Shown: one piece after another, positions 11,953-23,949 of the stretch
How positions within the stretch are numbered: the stretch's first letter is position 1
Layout: each line of letters opens with the position of its first letter
Source: Hygrophila difformis
Lineage: Eukaryota; Streptophyta; Magnoliopsida; Lamiales; Acanthaceae
Reading direction: 5' to 3'
Assembly: GCA_030278955.1 (NCBI GenBank)
Contig: JAOANR010000002.1
Location: forward strand, 1,922,001-1,986,000
DNA length: 64,000 nucleotides
Translations under genes and position numbers: made by a program
Notes under the pieces: generated by a model
Databases searched by the model: none
What the model was told of the DNA's origin: nothing
The model's input: only the letters and a program-made list of their open reading frames with translations

Positions 11953-12576
11953 GGCTATTTTTAAAAGTATTATTTTTAAATCATTATTATTTTTAAACTA
12001 TTATTTTTGAAACCCTTAATATTTTTAAACTACTATTAATATTTTGACTATTATTTTAAATTTTAAAGTATTATTTCCATGGAAAAATTTTATTTTTTTT
12101 TAAAACCCCATGGAAAAATATATATATAGTGCATTAAATTAGTTTTGGGGGGAATCATCATTCGCATTTGCATATTGCATCTCTTTTATGTAGAGAACTT
12201 AGAATCTTGGCGAATGTTAACTTAGATCTTTTACCTGCACTAGATGACTTAGACGCTTGACATCAAATTAGAAACGCTCACTAGGGACTTATCCTGCCTT
12301 AGTTCTAGATCGCGTTCATCTAAGCGCACACCTACGAATTCTCGACCTTAGCCATTCCTACTCTTGTACGAATTAGAAAATTTCCTTATGCGGAATTAAA
12401 AAAAAAAATCTGGACAGCCCCTGTCCGACCTTTCAAAAAAAAAAAAAAAACCCAAAAATCTTGGAGCACTTCTAAGCTCGATTGAGCACTACGTGCGAAA
12501 TTACAAACACATTTATAAATATTGTCTACACTATATATTACCTTCATAGGTCTTAATCCACACCATTTGTAACAGC
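11953..12576 (+). other. Leader of element 1, no intact gene
   Basis: AT-rich leader between primer site and gag. Around 12140-12240 it matches the leader of element 3, up to the point where the latter's small coiled-coil ORF starts; here that ORF is missing and only its upstream flank remains. An A run at about 12437-12451 follows. Confidence 0.6.
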
Positions 12577-13758
12577 ATGGCACCCAGAGGTAGACCGAGA
12601 AACCAACCGGCTCCCCAAACTACTACTGAAGCCCCACCAAACGTCACGGAACCAATAGAAGAACAACCCCAAGGTGCGCAGGACGCCCCCGCACTGAACA
12701 ATGTGGGCGATCGTCTTCGGACGATACAAGAAGTCTTGGTTGCGCTAGGGAATGCGCAAGTCAACCAAGGTCAAGCTGCGGCGGTACCTCTGCCCCAAGC
12801 TCGCCCTAACTACTTGGCGATGGTGAATCCTTACCAGCCGCCCCACTATGCTGGTGATGAGGATCCAGCTAAACTGGAGGAATGGATCCGGACTTTTGAC
12901 AAGCTGCTGGGAGCGGTCAAATGTCCGGAAGGAGAGAGGGTGCATGTCACTTCGTACTACTTGGGAGGCGAAGCGGACGACTGGTGGCAGGCGACTCAAG
13001 CAAAACTGGCTGAAGATGATGAGCCCTATTCGTGGGCGGAAATGATGGAGATGCTCAGGGATAGATTCTATCCCCTGAGTACCAAAGCAGCAATGTACGA
13101 GGAGTTCCTGTCGCTGAAGCAAGGAGGCCAGACCGTGCAAGAGTACTATACTCGTTTCAAGGAGTTGGTGAGGTTCACACCAAGGCTAGTACCCACGGAT
13201 GCGGAGAAAGCGCAAAAGTTCGAGATGGGACTGAACCTATCGGTGCGCGAAGTGATCACAGGGGTGCACTACCCCGACCTACAAGCTGTTTATGATCGTG
13301 CAGTAGCAGTTGCACGAGTTCAAGGACTAAAGCGGAAAGCGATAGGCGAGACTAACCGAGGTCCCCATGGACAAGGCAAGAGGGATAAGGACCGCAGAAC
13401 TGAAATTGACTTGGGTAGGAATAATTATCGTGAAGTACCAAATGAACTAGCCCAAGGTGACGATGGAGGCAACAATAGAAGGATTTTTAACCGTGAAGGC
13501 TACGTACCCCGATGCCCAAAGTGTAACCAACCTCATCTGGTGAGAGGATGCCCTCAACCCGACACATGCTTCCGATGTGGTCGACGTGGACATCGGATGA
13601 AAGAGTGTCATACCCATATTAAGAATATCACCAAAAGAGAAGATTTGGCCGCCGAACCTGACCCGCCACGGAACCCTGACGGTGAAAATGGCAACAACCA
13701 AGGGCACCGATACCCCCAGAATAAAGATCCAAAACCCGAAACTTCTATAGAATACTGA
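12577..13758 (+). CDS. gag: Gag of element 1 (gypsy nucleocapsid/capsid protein)
   Basis: Uninterrupted 393-residue ORF starting at MAPRG. A proline- and glutamine-rich N terminus leads to the retrotransposon gag core, with [17 protein letters not shown] at residues 128-144 and the RFYPLS and YYTRFKELV motifs. Two zinc knuckles follow: CPKCNQPHLVRGC at 313-325 and CFRCGRRGHRMKEC at 331-344 (CCHC). In the family Gag forms the cytoplasmic particle that packages element RNA. It is closely similar to the gag of element 3 but stops before protease. The ATG is chosen because the same MAPRG start is present in element 3. It is the only open gene of this element, so selection for a working Gag is plausible. 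Confidence 0.93.
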   Translation: MAPRGRPRNQPAPQTTTEAPPNVTEPIEEQPQGAQDAPALNNVGDRLRTIQEVLVALGNAQVNQGQAAAVPLPQARPNYLAMVNPYQPPHYAGDEDPAKLEEWIRTFDKLLGAVKCPEGERVHVTSYYLGGEADDWWQATQAKLAEDDEPYSWAEMMEMLRDRFYPLSTKAAMYEEFLSLKQGGQTVQEYYTRFKELVRFTPRLVPTDAEKAQKFEMGLNLSVREVITGVHYPDLQAVYDRAVAVARVQGLKRKAIGETNRGPHGQGKRDKDRRTEIDLGRNNYREVPNELAQGDDGGNNRRIFNREGYVPRCPKCNQPHLVRGCPQPDTCFRCGRRGHRMKECHTHIKNITKREDLAAEPDPPRNPDGENGNNQGHRYPQNKDPKPETSIEY

Positions 13759-14061
13759 GTAGGCAGTTATGAGGACATAACTGGAGTCCTAAGGGGGAGA
13801 GGATGTAATACCCCGTAATGAAGTAGATGCATTTATTTTTGGATTTTGGTTCAACAATATGTTTTCCGAAATAAATAAATAAACATATTCAAATTTTTTT
13901 TGAACTACGTTATGGCTTGATCCCTTCACCGGGTACGTAGGCAGCTTAGAAGTTTTAATTCTAAGTTCAGTCACAAAATAATAAAATAAACAAAAGACCT
14001 TAGCACGAGAAAAGCCGAAACACAACTTCGAGGACGAAGTTGATTCTTAAGGAGGGTAGAC
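13759..14061 (+). other. 3' untranslated part of element 1 with relict and active polypurine tracts
   Basis: A first purine run (TAAGGGGGAGAGGA, 13790-13803) is followed at once by TGTAATACCCC (from 13804), which looks like an LTR start. About 100 bp later a hairpin occurs (CTACGT at 13905 with ACGTAG at 13935). The purine run actually next to the 3' LTR is TTAAGGAGGGTAGA (14047-14060). Element 3 has the same two-tract layout. In element 2 the LTR begins at the first tract. Confidence 0.8.
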
Positions 14062-17000
14062 TGTAATACCCGAGAATTTTACAACATAAATAAATGACTA
14101 AATAAGTACAATAAATAAATAAATAAATAAATAAGTAAATACATTAAATAAATAAATATAGACTAAATGAGAAACGAAATTAATTAAGGAGATTAATTTA
14201 AACAAAAGAAATTAAGTAAAGTAACAGGGTGATTTAATCAATTATCGGGTTCCCGTGTGCCCAATATAAATGAACTTGACGAATTCGAACCAAAACGTAA
14301 CATTTGATCCGAAAGAAATAACGACACGAAATAGGAACCCGAAGAGAGTCCGGAAAATTGGAATCCGAGAGCATAGAGGGATAGAAACCCGAAAGAGAGG
14401 CAGAAAAGCACGACGGATCGCACAACCCGCCCGGACCGGAGTCCAGGCGCTAGTCGCGCGCTGTCCGCGCGCTAATAAGGGGAAAGGCGCGCCAACCCCG
14501 CGCCACACGACAGATTCGCCCGTTGCGTGAATCTCTCGCCCGAACGCGGATTTTTCGACTTTCGGTTGAACGTCTCTCGACTCAAGACCCTTAAGGTCGG
14601 ATTTTGGACGCCCTAGGACTTAGCCATCTATAAATAAACCCCCTCGGAAGCCTAAACTCTTTTTCAAAACCCTACGACACTCTCTAAACACAGACGTAGC
14701 AGTCCCGGAGTCAACGGAGGCACCAAGAGACCAAGGCAGCAGCTTTGGACGAGAATGGAAGGATCTCCGACGTGTGGTGAGTTCTAGTCCATCAGATTCT
14801 TCTTAGTTTCAATCCGAAAACGGATTCTAACCCCGTCTCTTTCCTCTTTACACCCCGAATCGGATATAGAACGAGGAACCCGACGAACGGAGAGGAGAAA
14901 CGGTGAACTGGAAGCCACGCCTCCGAAATAGACATCCCGGACGTTCATAGATCAGTAAGTTAATGCTTACACGGTTTTGGGAGTATTTAAAATATTTAGA
15001 TCTAGAAACTTAATCAAAGCTTTCGTAAATCTGTCAACATGTGATTTCTAACGGCGCAACAGTTTTGTCTAATTTTTCCAAACCTTAAAACGACTTCAAA
15101 CGAGAAAACTTAAAACACAAAAAACGTTCCTAAGACATAGATCTATCTACTGTAAAATTTTCATAATTTTTCATCTTGTTTTGGTAACCAAAAATGACCA
15201 CGAACAGACCTGCCTTGGGTTTAGATCTTGAAACGGTGACAGAACTTTATTTTGAATTTGTTGGTGATTTCTACCTTATATCTAGGCCGATCTAGCCTTG
15301 GCATTGAACATAAGAGTTGTAGATCTATACGTTAAGAACACCTCCGTAAATTTTTAGAATGTTTCGTGATGATTTGATATATGAAATCCACCCGAAACCG
15401 AACTGTCTAAATCTAGATCTTGGAATTCGTGGCAGTTTTTAGGTCCGATCGTGTAGACGTTTTTGACGATAGATGTAGGCCGATTCAGGGCTCGAGTTGA
15501 ACACAAAATTTGTAGATCTATGTGTTTTGGATGTACAGTAAAAATTTCAGAATTTTAGGTTAAGAATTGATACCGGAAAATCGATCTAGACGAACCTGCC
15601 TTTAATTCGGATCTTGAAATAGGGACAGACGTATATTCCGGACTTGTCGATGACTTTGACATTGGATTTAGGTCGAATCAGGTTTAGTGCTAAACATAGA
15701 AGTTGTAGATTTGTAAGTTTAGAATACCACTGTAAAATCTTAGAATTTTTCGTCAAGAATTGGAACCCCGAATTCGAATCGAACAAATCTGCGTTTCCTT
15801 CGAACTTCGAAAAGATGACAACATTGGTTCCTGAACTTAATCCGATTTTTCATAAGTGTTCCGACTGGAATTAGACCTTGAGTTCTAAACAAAAGTCGTA
15901 GATAATTGTCTTAGGTATCTCCCTGTAAAATTCCATCAAATTTGGTATCGGTTGATATGGTAAAAATCAAATCTTTGACAACTGCCACGTCTGAATCCGG
16001 ACAGAATAATATGTCCGTACAAAATCTTATTTTCGACCTACTTCCTTAACTCGGATTGAAAAAGTTAAAACACGAAACCTGTTCGTCTCTGTGTTTTCGA
16101 GCCACTGGTCAAATATCATAATTTTTGGACTTAAAACGGATTTTTAGTTAATTTTAGAGTAAACAGTGGTTTACCAAATCAAATCTTGAAAATCTTGTTG
16201 AAATGGATTTTAAATTGATATCGGAGCGAAGAGCGTCCTGAAATAGTATATTTTGAGAAACTTACTAAACTTGGAAAATTGACCTTTAAGGTTTAAACGA
16301 GTGGAACTCCTTTGAAATAAAATACATAAACAAACGTTTTCAAAAATCCCGTTATGACTAGTTTGAGCTTTCTACGTAGAGGGTGAGTGTCCCATCGGGT
16401 GCCCCTCTAGCTTTTCGCTTCATGCCTAAACGGACGAGAGTAATCTATGTAGGGGGTGAGTGCTCTGCAGGGTGCCCTCCTAGCTTTGCACATCGTGCCT
16501 GACTGGACGATGGTGTTGAACATGAGACACTACGCCAAAACGGCGGGATATCTATGTAGGGACTGCAATGCAACCGAGGCTTAACTTGAAATATTATGTA
16601 GGGGTTGCAATGCAGCCGATGCTTAACTTGAAATACTATGTAGGGGTTGCACTGCACTCGAGGCTTAACTTGAAATACTATGTAGGGATTGCCATGCAAT
16701 CGAGGCTTAACTTGAAATACCAATGAAATCTTGATACTCGACTATGGATTAACGGGAAAATTTAAAAGACTTATACTTTCCTTCGCTTATTTAAATTATG
16801 CTTTTAAGCTATAATATGCAATTATTTACCTCGCAAGCTATATTGTGATTTTATGAAATCCCTGTATATTTAATTATGCAATTAAATTGTTGTTAGATAA
16901 TAAATTAAATTATGGGGTATCGTGTACATGTTTTCTTAAAATTTAAATAACGGCTTTGAAACCCCATAATCCTGTATGTGTTAAATTACTCAGCACGTTG

Positions 17001-17383
17001 TGCTGACCAAAACTATTTCCTTCTTTTTCCTACAGAGCATGAAGAATATGCATCATCATATGCATGCATGGGATATTCGGGAAATATTATTTTATTATCC
17101 TAGTCTTAGATATGAATTGCATGAACGGGCCTGTTTAACCCGTGATTAGGCCATGTTGGCCCTATATTTAAATTCCGCTGCAATATATATGTAAATATTA
17201 TTTTCCGCTGCAACTTTAATGTATTATTTTTAAATTATATATGAATGGGCTGTTTGAATGTTTTAAATTCTGAAAAAAAACCATAGCCTTGCATCTCTTT
17301 AGTGAGCTCGGAGAAACCGTGTCTTGCTAGAGAGGTGTGGCGGTGACATCCCGACCTGGGTGACCAAAAACCGGGGTGTTGCA
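14062..17383 (+). repeat. 3' LTR of element 1
   Basis: Begins TGTAATACCCGAG after the polypurine tract and ends GGGGTGTTGCA, followed by the TSD CCTGA at 17384-17388. It carries the same TATA box (about 14627-14636), GC block and hairpin cluster (16371-16719) as the 5' LTR, and differs from it by scattered substitutions. Confidence 0.93.
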
Positions 17384-19269
17384 CCTGATTTGAAATATAT
17401 AAGCATAATACTCTCGCATCGAAACAAAAGAAAAATTAGTTGGCGACGAGCCAGCCACTGTAAAACAAAACCCAAATATTTAAAAAAAAAATGAATAGAT
17501 GGATAGACACCATATAATATAATTAAAAGGGAGAGAACTCACATTCGGCTTCACTGGCAAAAAGGTCGTCTGCAGACGCAGCAAGGCCTAAACCTGAAGA
17601 TGAACCAGAAGCATGAACAGAATCTGTGGAACGAGGGAGGGAATGTGATTTTTTTGTTATTCCCTGATGCCACCCACTTTCACCCAATGGAAACAGCAAC
17701 GGATACTGCAGAGGATCATAGCACCCGTAATAGTAAGACACAACATGGCTCTGCCCAGAATGACTATGGACCTTAATATGCCGCAGTGAGGACGGCTCAC
17801 CATCCTCATCTTTAAGCCACAACGCAGCAACTTGGGAAACTGAGGGTTTGTTCAAAGTTTTATGGTCAACCGCAGGATTGCAATGGAGGATAATATTATA
17901 GTCAGCCATATTTGGAATACCAGGCAATGAGCGGAAGAACTTAGAATATGGATTTGCTGAAAGGATTTCAACAATTTTTTTTATTACGCCTGGAGGTATG
18001 CGTGGGAAACATTTAGCCCGTTCAGCACATTGGTATTCAGTATCAAAAAAGTATAACTGTAAATTTGTTGACCGAGCAACAGGATCAATGAAATGGAATA
18101 GTTGCCCCTGGACCCTGAACGTATAAATACCTTTATTATTCCTTGCCAAATCCTTATCATACCTAACGCCCAAAGACGTGAAAACAAAATTATTATTAAT
18201 TGCACGAATATATTTCCTAAAGGTAGAAGCGTCTGGAGAAGATAATAGCAAAAGGTCCTTCAGTGCGGCAGGCACCCCATTAAAAGATATTGAAATATCC
18301 CCATCCATACAGCAGAAATGTGTTGTTTCTCGAGGGAATTTGAATGCACCGCAGTGCGAATAGTTAGGAACCGTCTGTAGGACAAATGGCTCAGAAGGCA
18401 AAGGACACGTGAAACAGCGAGGCCCTAGAATCAAGTTAAATTTAAAAGATATAATAAATGACTCCGATAAATGGTTCTCAATGTGAACACAAAATGAACA
18501 AGACTAATGACATATACTGACAATGGATATTTGAAGACCAATAACAGACACGGGCATAACACAATTGAATTTGAAAAAGGATTGGATGACAAAGGAAATA
18601 TAAGGAAACATCTGCGACTAACCGTGTGCTGACCCAGCTTCTCCAATTGTATTAGTAATAGTTGCCTGGCGCAGAAGTTTCTGGCGGGGATGAGCCGGAT
18701 GTGAAGGGGAATTGGCCGAAGCTGCAATAAACAACGTCAAGAAAGCGCTGGAAATAATTTTAAAGAGAATAATAAAATTATAAACTAATAGAGCACCGAA
18801 TTCCTTACCCCTCCTTTTGCGCGGTGTTGGTTTGGCTGCATAGGGTCCATAAGCAACACAAAGAACAGCATCATATCAGCATTGGGCAAAAACAATAGAA
18901 GGCACTCATAAATAAGCGATAACACATATCAAACACGAAAGAGCCAGGAAAACAAACCGAGGGCAAAGTCAGACAGAAGAGGCGTTACAACAACAGGGAC
19001 AGTCATCGTCGGATCAATCGAGAGCACACCACCTGGCCGATCAAAAGCAGAAAGGAGAAAGGAGGACAGCTAAAGCAACATCTTATAAACAAATAAAAAA
19101 AAATGGCAAACTAAAGTGAAACGAAGAGGGAAAGAGGAAACATACCCGTCTCTGGGGCCGACCTAGTTGGAGAATTCGTAGAAGAAGCTTGGGCAAAGAA
19201 AGATGCACACGGTTGAATGGAACAATCAACCAAACCAGCTTCAAAACAACATGCTGAAGAATCATCCAT
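17384..19269 (-). pseudogene. Helitron Rep/helicase, exons 1-4 and start of exon 5
   Basis: N-terminal part of the Helitron gene. Proposed exons: 1, ATG at 19269 to 19146; 2, 18835-18809; 3, 18721-18623; 4, 18424-17543; 5, from 17457 across the TSD, continuing at 8553. All junctions are GT-AG, and all phases match (one base carried at each junction). Exon 5 starts with a stretch containing MREYYAYIFQIRP, which is what Helitron proteins have just before the nuclease region. Exon 4 encodes a conserved Helitron N-terminal region with Cys pairs near its start and SYYYGCYDPLQYPLLFP near residue 240. The ORF across exon 4 is open for about 294 codons. The gene is cut by element 1 within exon 5 and has further stops downstream, so it is not functional. 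Exons 1-3 are predicted only from splice signals and phase. Confidence 0.8.
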
Positions 19270-22200
19270 TTTTTTTAAAACTGCAAGCCACAGGGCAAAA
19301 ATGCAAGGAATTAAAACACCAAACTGGAAGGTAACATAATCAGGTGCCCATATGCATTTGAATTTAAAGAAATGCAACCGGCGAAGCTATGAACACAAAA
19401 GATCCGAAGTTATGGTGAATATATTGCATTTCAGCCTAAAGTGCTTATACATTGGGGAGTTAAAAGTGTGGGTGTGGGTTGCTGTCGAACGTTGAACTGT
19501 GGCGTAAAAGCATCACATCCAGCACACAACACCATCTCATAGGCTTAAATCAAATACCGAAAATAAAGGAATGCTGAATCAGCAAATCAATTCAAGGCAA
19601 ACACAGACAAAAAATCTAGGCAGACAAGTAGAGAATCTGAGGAAGCTCCCAAACTAAGACCAGCAACAAGAACAGAGAGATATGAAAAGAGGTTCAATAC
19701 TTAGATAGCAGCAAAGTGCACAATACTACTGTACGAAAAGGGGCGGGATGGTGGCTGGAGGTCTCCGGCAGAAAGCATAGCAAACAAAAAAGGCAATTGC
19801 TGTACAAGCGAAAGTGAACAAGCGACAAGTAGTTGGCAAAACAAGAAAAACTGAACAACAATCCACTGAAACAAGTTTTAAACCACTCAAATTCAAGCAA
19901 GTTTTAAACCACTTAAACAACAAGCCACAGCTAGGCTTGAAAACAGCAAGTAAAGAAGCTGACTTAATTCCTAATGAAAATAAGATTACACCCCACCACA
20001 GCATGCTTAATCGGAAGAAAATATCTTCAGTGCAAACAAACATGATAGTGTTACAAAATGATCGCATGCTAACTTTTGGACTTGGCTTTCTGCTAAGTCT
20101 GCTTTGGAATTCCCTTGTCTTTTGGATAATAATTTTCATAACCTACCAATACAGATAAAGAAAAGATCTTGAGAAGAGGACCGTACACCTTGTAGTTGGG
20201 AAGACAGACAACAATCTTTAATTTTGAAAACCATAAGAAACTAATTTAGGTCATCAAACCTGCTCAATCTTTAATTTTATATGCACTTGCCTACGAAAGA
20301 GCAAACTCAAACAAGCATGGAAGAAATACAACTGAATAATCCAATGGAGATCTAGGGTTCTTCAGACAACACCTCATAGATCTTTTCAGAGAAGCTAAAG
20401 CAATAGAGGAAAATGGGCAAAATCAAACAAATGGGAAAATTACAGAAAATCACACAAAAGGAAGCAACATTATAGAACAACATAAACAATAGAAACAAAG
20501 GAATGTAGCGAGCTCGAATCCACCTGCAGATTAAGGGAAACAATCGACGATTATTATCATGACAGTGTCGATTATTAAGTGCACTATTGTGTAAATGGCT
20601 ATAAGTATTTTTCTCACACCTAGCATGCTCTAAACAGCCGCTGCAGAGGGAACCCACCCAACAGGCAACAACCACCACAAACCAAAATAAATCTAAAAAA
20701 TAAAAACCAACCAACTACCCAACCTCAACAATTCAATAATTATTAAAACCAAAACTAAAATTAAAGCCCATAATTATCAAGAAAGAAGATTGAGCAAAGT
20801 ACATGTAGGACAATCCAAAAAGTAAATGCAGCATTTACTATTTAACTAATAGATCAAATCTCCAAAAGACAAAGATGATATGATTTGTACAGGCAAAGAT
20901 CAAAGAAAGAGATGAAGTTCAGGAAGTCCTTTGACTAATGGTTGATGCACATGATTAGTGACAAGTAGGGAGAGCACGTAAAGCTTTTTGTTAGAATGAA
21001 AACCATTATATCAGTTTAGAAAGGGCTAAAATGAGCTTCCGCGCCTCCAAATCCAGTGGTGAGAATCTGCTTTTGTATTGCTGTCTAGGTTTCAAACATA
21101 TTAGCTGACAGAATGTACATGCAAAATACCTATATCCGGATTATTGTAGCACTTGATAAGTTTAGATTTCCTCTGTAATCAATCTCTACAAAGAATCCCC
21201 CTCCTTCGACCCAGGCAAGTCTTCCATTATTTACATAGATGCACTTCAATTTGATCTCCAATGCAAAGCACCTGTTCAAGGAAATGAGAATTTCATTAAT
21301 GGTGGTAGTTAAATGATCAATGACAACCTTCAATTCAGTGGATGGAATGGCAGGGGCAGCAATAAGCTTCGCATCTCTAATTTGGTGTCAAAACTTCAAT
21401 TCAAAACTCTGTCTATTGTCCTTTGATCCTTCGACTGCAAGAACTCAAAAAATGATGTAGTAAACTGTTTTCCCTTTTGCATGATTTCTTAGAAGACCCG
21501 AAGATTGTTGAATGAAAGGAATAGGCAAACATAATGAGCAAGTACAACCGAAGAAGTATCATACACAAAATATACCAAAAAAAATTATAATCCAAACCCT
21601 AAAGTATGATTAGAATTCACAAAACTTGGCTAGTGTAATTGCTTACCTAGTGTAGCCATGAGCTCTTTTGGCGACAGTTCCCAAATTGCAGGTCGGTGAG
21701 CTGTTGTTTCAGTCTCTCCTCTTGTGCACTGCAAGATGCTTCAGCTACATCACATAAATTCGAGCGTTCCTAATTACAGACTATTGAACTTCAATCTGCA
21801 CAACTATTAGAATTTTGACCAACCCCCAAATATCAACCCCCACTCATTCAAATAAAGTTTCTGCTAACTTGGCTGGATAGTGACTGGACTATATGCATGA
21901 TAAATTAAAAGGAACAGGGATGTGTAATAACAAGCAGCATTTGTTCATCAAGATTTGGGTGGATAAAAAGAAAAACCAATCAATAAGTAAGCTAGCATGA
22001 ATAATCACATATACCGTGTGATGCTATTAAAACCTAACATCTCACGAAAACTGAAGCACAAAAACTTCAAATGCACATCACGAAAATAAACTAAGCTATT
22101 AAAATTAATATGTGGTTTGATCGCTACAAAATTGAAGTAATGAGAAAGAGCTTACAACAAATGTGGTCTCAAGGATTCTGCGAAGCAATAACGCTCTGGA

Positions 22201-22649
22201 GAGGAAGATGGCGGCGGCGGCGGCGGAAGCGCAAAGGCGTGGTCGCGTGGCGGAGGCACAGGAAGGCAGAGCAAAAGCAGGAAGCAGCGGCGAGCAAGCG
22301 GAGCAATTTCTGAAAGGGGATGCCCGAAAGCCAACCAACTCCGGTCAACGATTCCACAGCGCTTGGCGGAATGGAGCGCTTGGCGGTGGCCGATTCAAGG
22401 CTGCAGGGGCGGCGTGGGTTCGGGGACGGCAAGGACGGCGGTAGAGACTCGATTTGTGAGGGTTTAGGGTGAAAAGAAGTGGAATGGTGGAATTGCGGGT
22501 GGAATTGGATATTGGGAAAATTGTGAGATCCAACTGGAAGACCAAATAAGAAATCAATGGTTAGGATTAAAATTACATTCTGAATCGCACGGTGGAAAAT
22601 GAAATATAAGTGTGGAAGATTGAGTTTTCACGCTTATAATAGAGAGAGA
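19270..22649 (-). other. Helitron 5' region, no assigned gene
   Basis: Mostly AT-rich. Minus-strand blocks with acceptor and donor signals occur near 21140-21275, 21645-21730 and 22160-22340; the last is GC-rich and looks like a 5' untranslated or first exon. They could be 5' exons of the Helitron transcript or further captured fragments. I do not recognise any of them. The sequence at 22560-22649 is the probable 5' terminus. Confidence 0.4.
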
Positions 22650-23171
22650 ATATAGAGAACACGTTAGGCATGAATTTCCTATAATAAACTCAATGTGATG
22701 GCAATTTTCAAATTAATAGGAAAAAACTGCACAAAAGGCTAAATTTGAATAGAATACAAGCGTGATAAATGAGAACTGAGAAGTAGATGTATAGTTTTGT
22801 AATTTAGTGGATATGATACACATGCACAAGGCCAGATATGTTTTGGACCCTGAGCCAAAATTATAAAATAGGTCCCATAAAATTGCTTTGTAAAATTAAT
22901 TTAATATTTTATTAATAAGTTATTAAAAATATTTTTCTAATAAATGTTATCAAATAAATACTATTATTACTTAAAATTTTCCTTTATTTAGCTATTTCTA
23001 TATGTGGCTAAACGGAGTCCCATTACAATTCTAAAAAATTGCACAAAATTTTTTTCGGTATCCAATAACAGTTTGTTTGAGTAGTAATGTGGTTTTAACT
23101 GTCTAAGCAAGATTCCGGGTTCGAATTTTTGGGAATACAAAAATATTTTTTGGAAGAAGTCAACCTACTAA
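22650..23171. other. AT-rich spacer, nothing recognised
   Basis: Low-complexity AT-rich sequence right of the presumed Helitron 5' end, with no reading frame or repeat structure that I can support. Confidence 0.5.
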
Positions 23172-23494
23172 GGGTCTGTTCTGCACGCTGAACCGTAGCT
23201 GCGAACTGAAGCTATAGGGAGATAGAGTTGTTGGGAGTTGTAGGAGTTGTAGTTATATGTTTTATGTAAATATTTTGTAAAGTAGTTGTAGCTGTCATAA
23301 AACTGTAATTTGATGAGAATAATCTGACAGCTAGTTTTGAACGCTACTTGAGGTAGATTTAATTTGTAGATCTTCAAATCATAGCTACGGCTCCTAGAAG
23401 CTAGTGCACAGTAATGGAGCTACTATTTTGATATACAATCTAGTACTCCCTAAGTGCTCAAAAGCTTTCAAAAGCTGCATGCAAAACAGACCAT
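23172..23494. mobile_element. Tourist-like (PIF/Harbinger) MITE
   Basis: A 323-bp element with terminal inverted repeats GGGTCTGTTCTGCA on the left and TGCAAAACAGACC on the right, flanked by TAA on both sides (23169-23171 and 23495-23497). The 3-bp TAA target duplication and the GGGTCTGTT start are typical of Tourist MITEs. It has no coding capacity. Confidence 0.75.
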
Positions 23495-23659
23495 AAGTCC
23501 ACCCATACTTCATGAAGTTTTGATCAAATGTTGATTTCGGGCATCGAAAAGGGACATATCCCGTAGTTCATTCACTATATAACGTTTTGAAAAACATTAA
23601 CATTTGCATAGTAAACACTATTCATTGAGTAACATTGATTCGATATTTTAACACAGTTA

Positions 23660-23820
23660 CATAAGATAAAACATATAGTCAAGTAAGATCTTGTTAGATT
23701 CGTCTAATCACGTAGTTTTATAATTTTTTATTTTATAAAATTTAAGATATTACTCTTTAAAAATGTGTATTAGATTGTGTAAAAATAAGAAATGTTAAAA
23801 TTTTTTGAATACGGAGGAAG
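23660..23820. mobile_element. Degenerate Stowaway-like MITE (one end)
   Basis: The interior (AGATCTTGTTAGATTCG, then a stretch encoding an AT-rich arm) and the right end (ACGGAGGAAG next to TA) match the complete Stowaway copy at 49494-49754 in the same orientation. The left terminal repeat is not found, so this is a decayed or truncated copy. Confidence 0.55.
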
Positions 23821-23949
23821 TATTAAACATATAGTTTTTTTTTCAATTCGATTTTAGATTTTTTATAATTATTGTTAAGTGTAATGATTAGAGAACAAAA
23901 TTTAGCTCTAAGGGAAAAAAAATAAATTATTCTTAAAATTATAAATATA

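Larger units (their letters stand above)
8559..17383 (+). mobile_element. Element 1: non-autonomous Ty3/gypsy element with gag only (TR-GAG type)
   Basis: Two LTRs of about 3.3 kb flank only 2.2 kb of internal DNA. The internal part has an initiator-Met primer site, one uninterrupted gag and a polypurine tract; protease, reverse transcriptase, RNase H and integrase are all missing. The insertion has a perfect TSD (CCTGA) and sits in exon 5 of the Helitron helicase. Gag, the leader and the 3' untranslated part closely match gypsy element 3 (37918-49082), so polymerase and integrase were probably supplied by that lineage. The two LTRs are nearly identical by eye, with scattered substitutions and a small AAAT-repeat length difference, so the insertion is fairly recent. 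Confidence 0.93.
209..22649 (-). mobile_element. Helitron (rolling-circle transposon), decayed, with nested retrotransposon
   Basis: On the minus strand the element ends in CTAG (209-212). Eight bases inside is a perfect hairpin (GCTGTGC, 3-nt loop, GCACAGC; 221-237), and the next host base is T, as expected for Helitron insertion between A and T. The interior holds a Rep/helicase gene on the same strand (5306-19269). The 5' end is less certain: a minus-strand run TCTCTCTATTATAAGCG at about 22633-22649 resembles plant Helitron 5' termini, but the base just before it is T, not the expected A. Without the 8.8-kb retrotransposon and its target duplication the element is about 13.6 kb. Captured exons of a host kinesin lie between the helicase and the 3' end. 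The helicase is disabled, so this copy could move only with enzyme supplied elsewhere. Confidence 0.85.

Noticed and set aside
22105..22444. GC-rich overlapping frames near the Helitron 5' end as a gene
   Set aside because: Open on both strands because of GCG repeats; no motif. May be a first exon or 5' untranslated region, but not supportable as coding.
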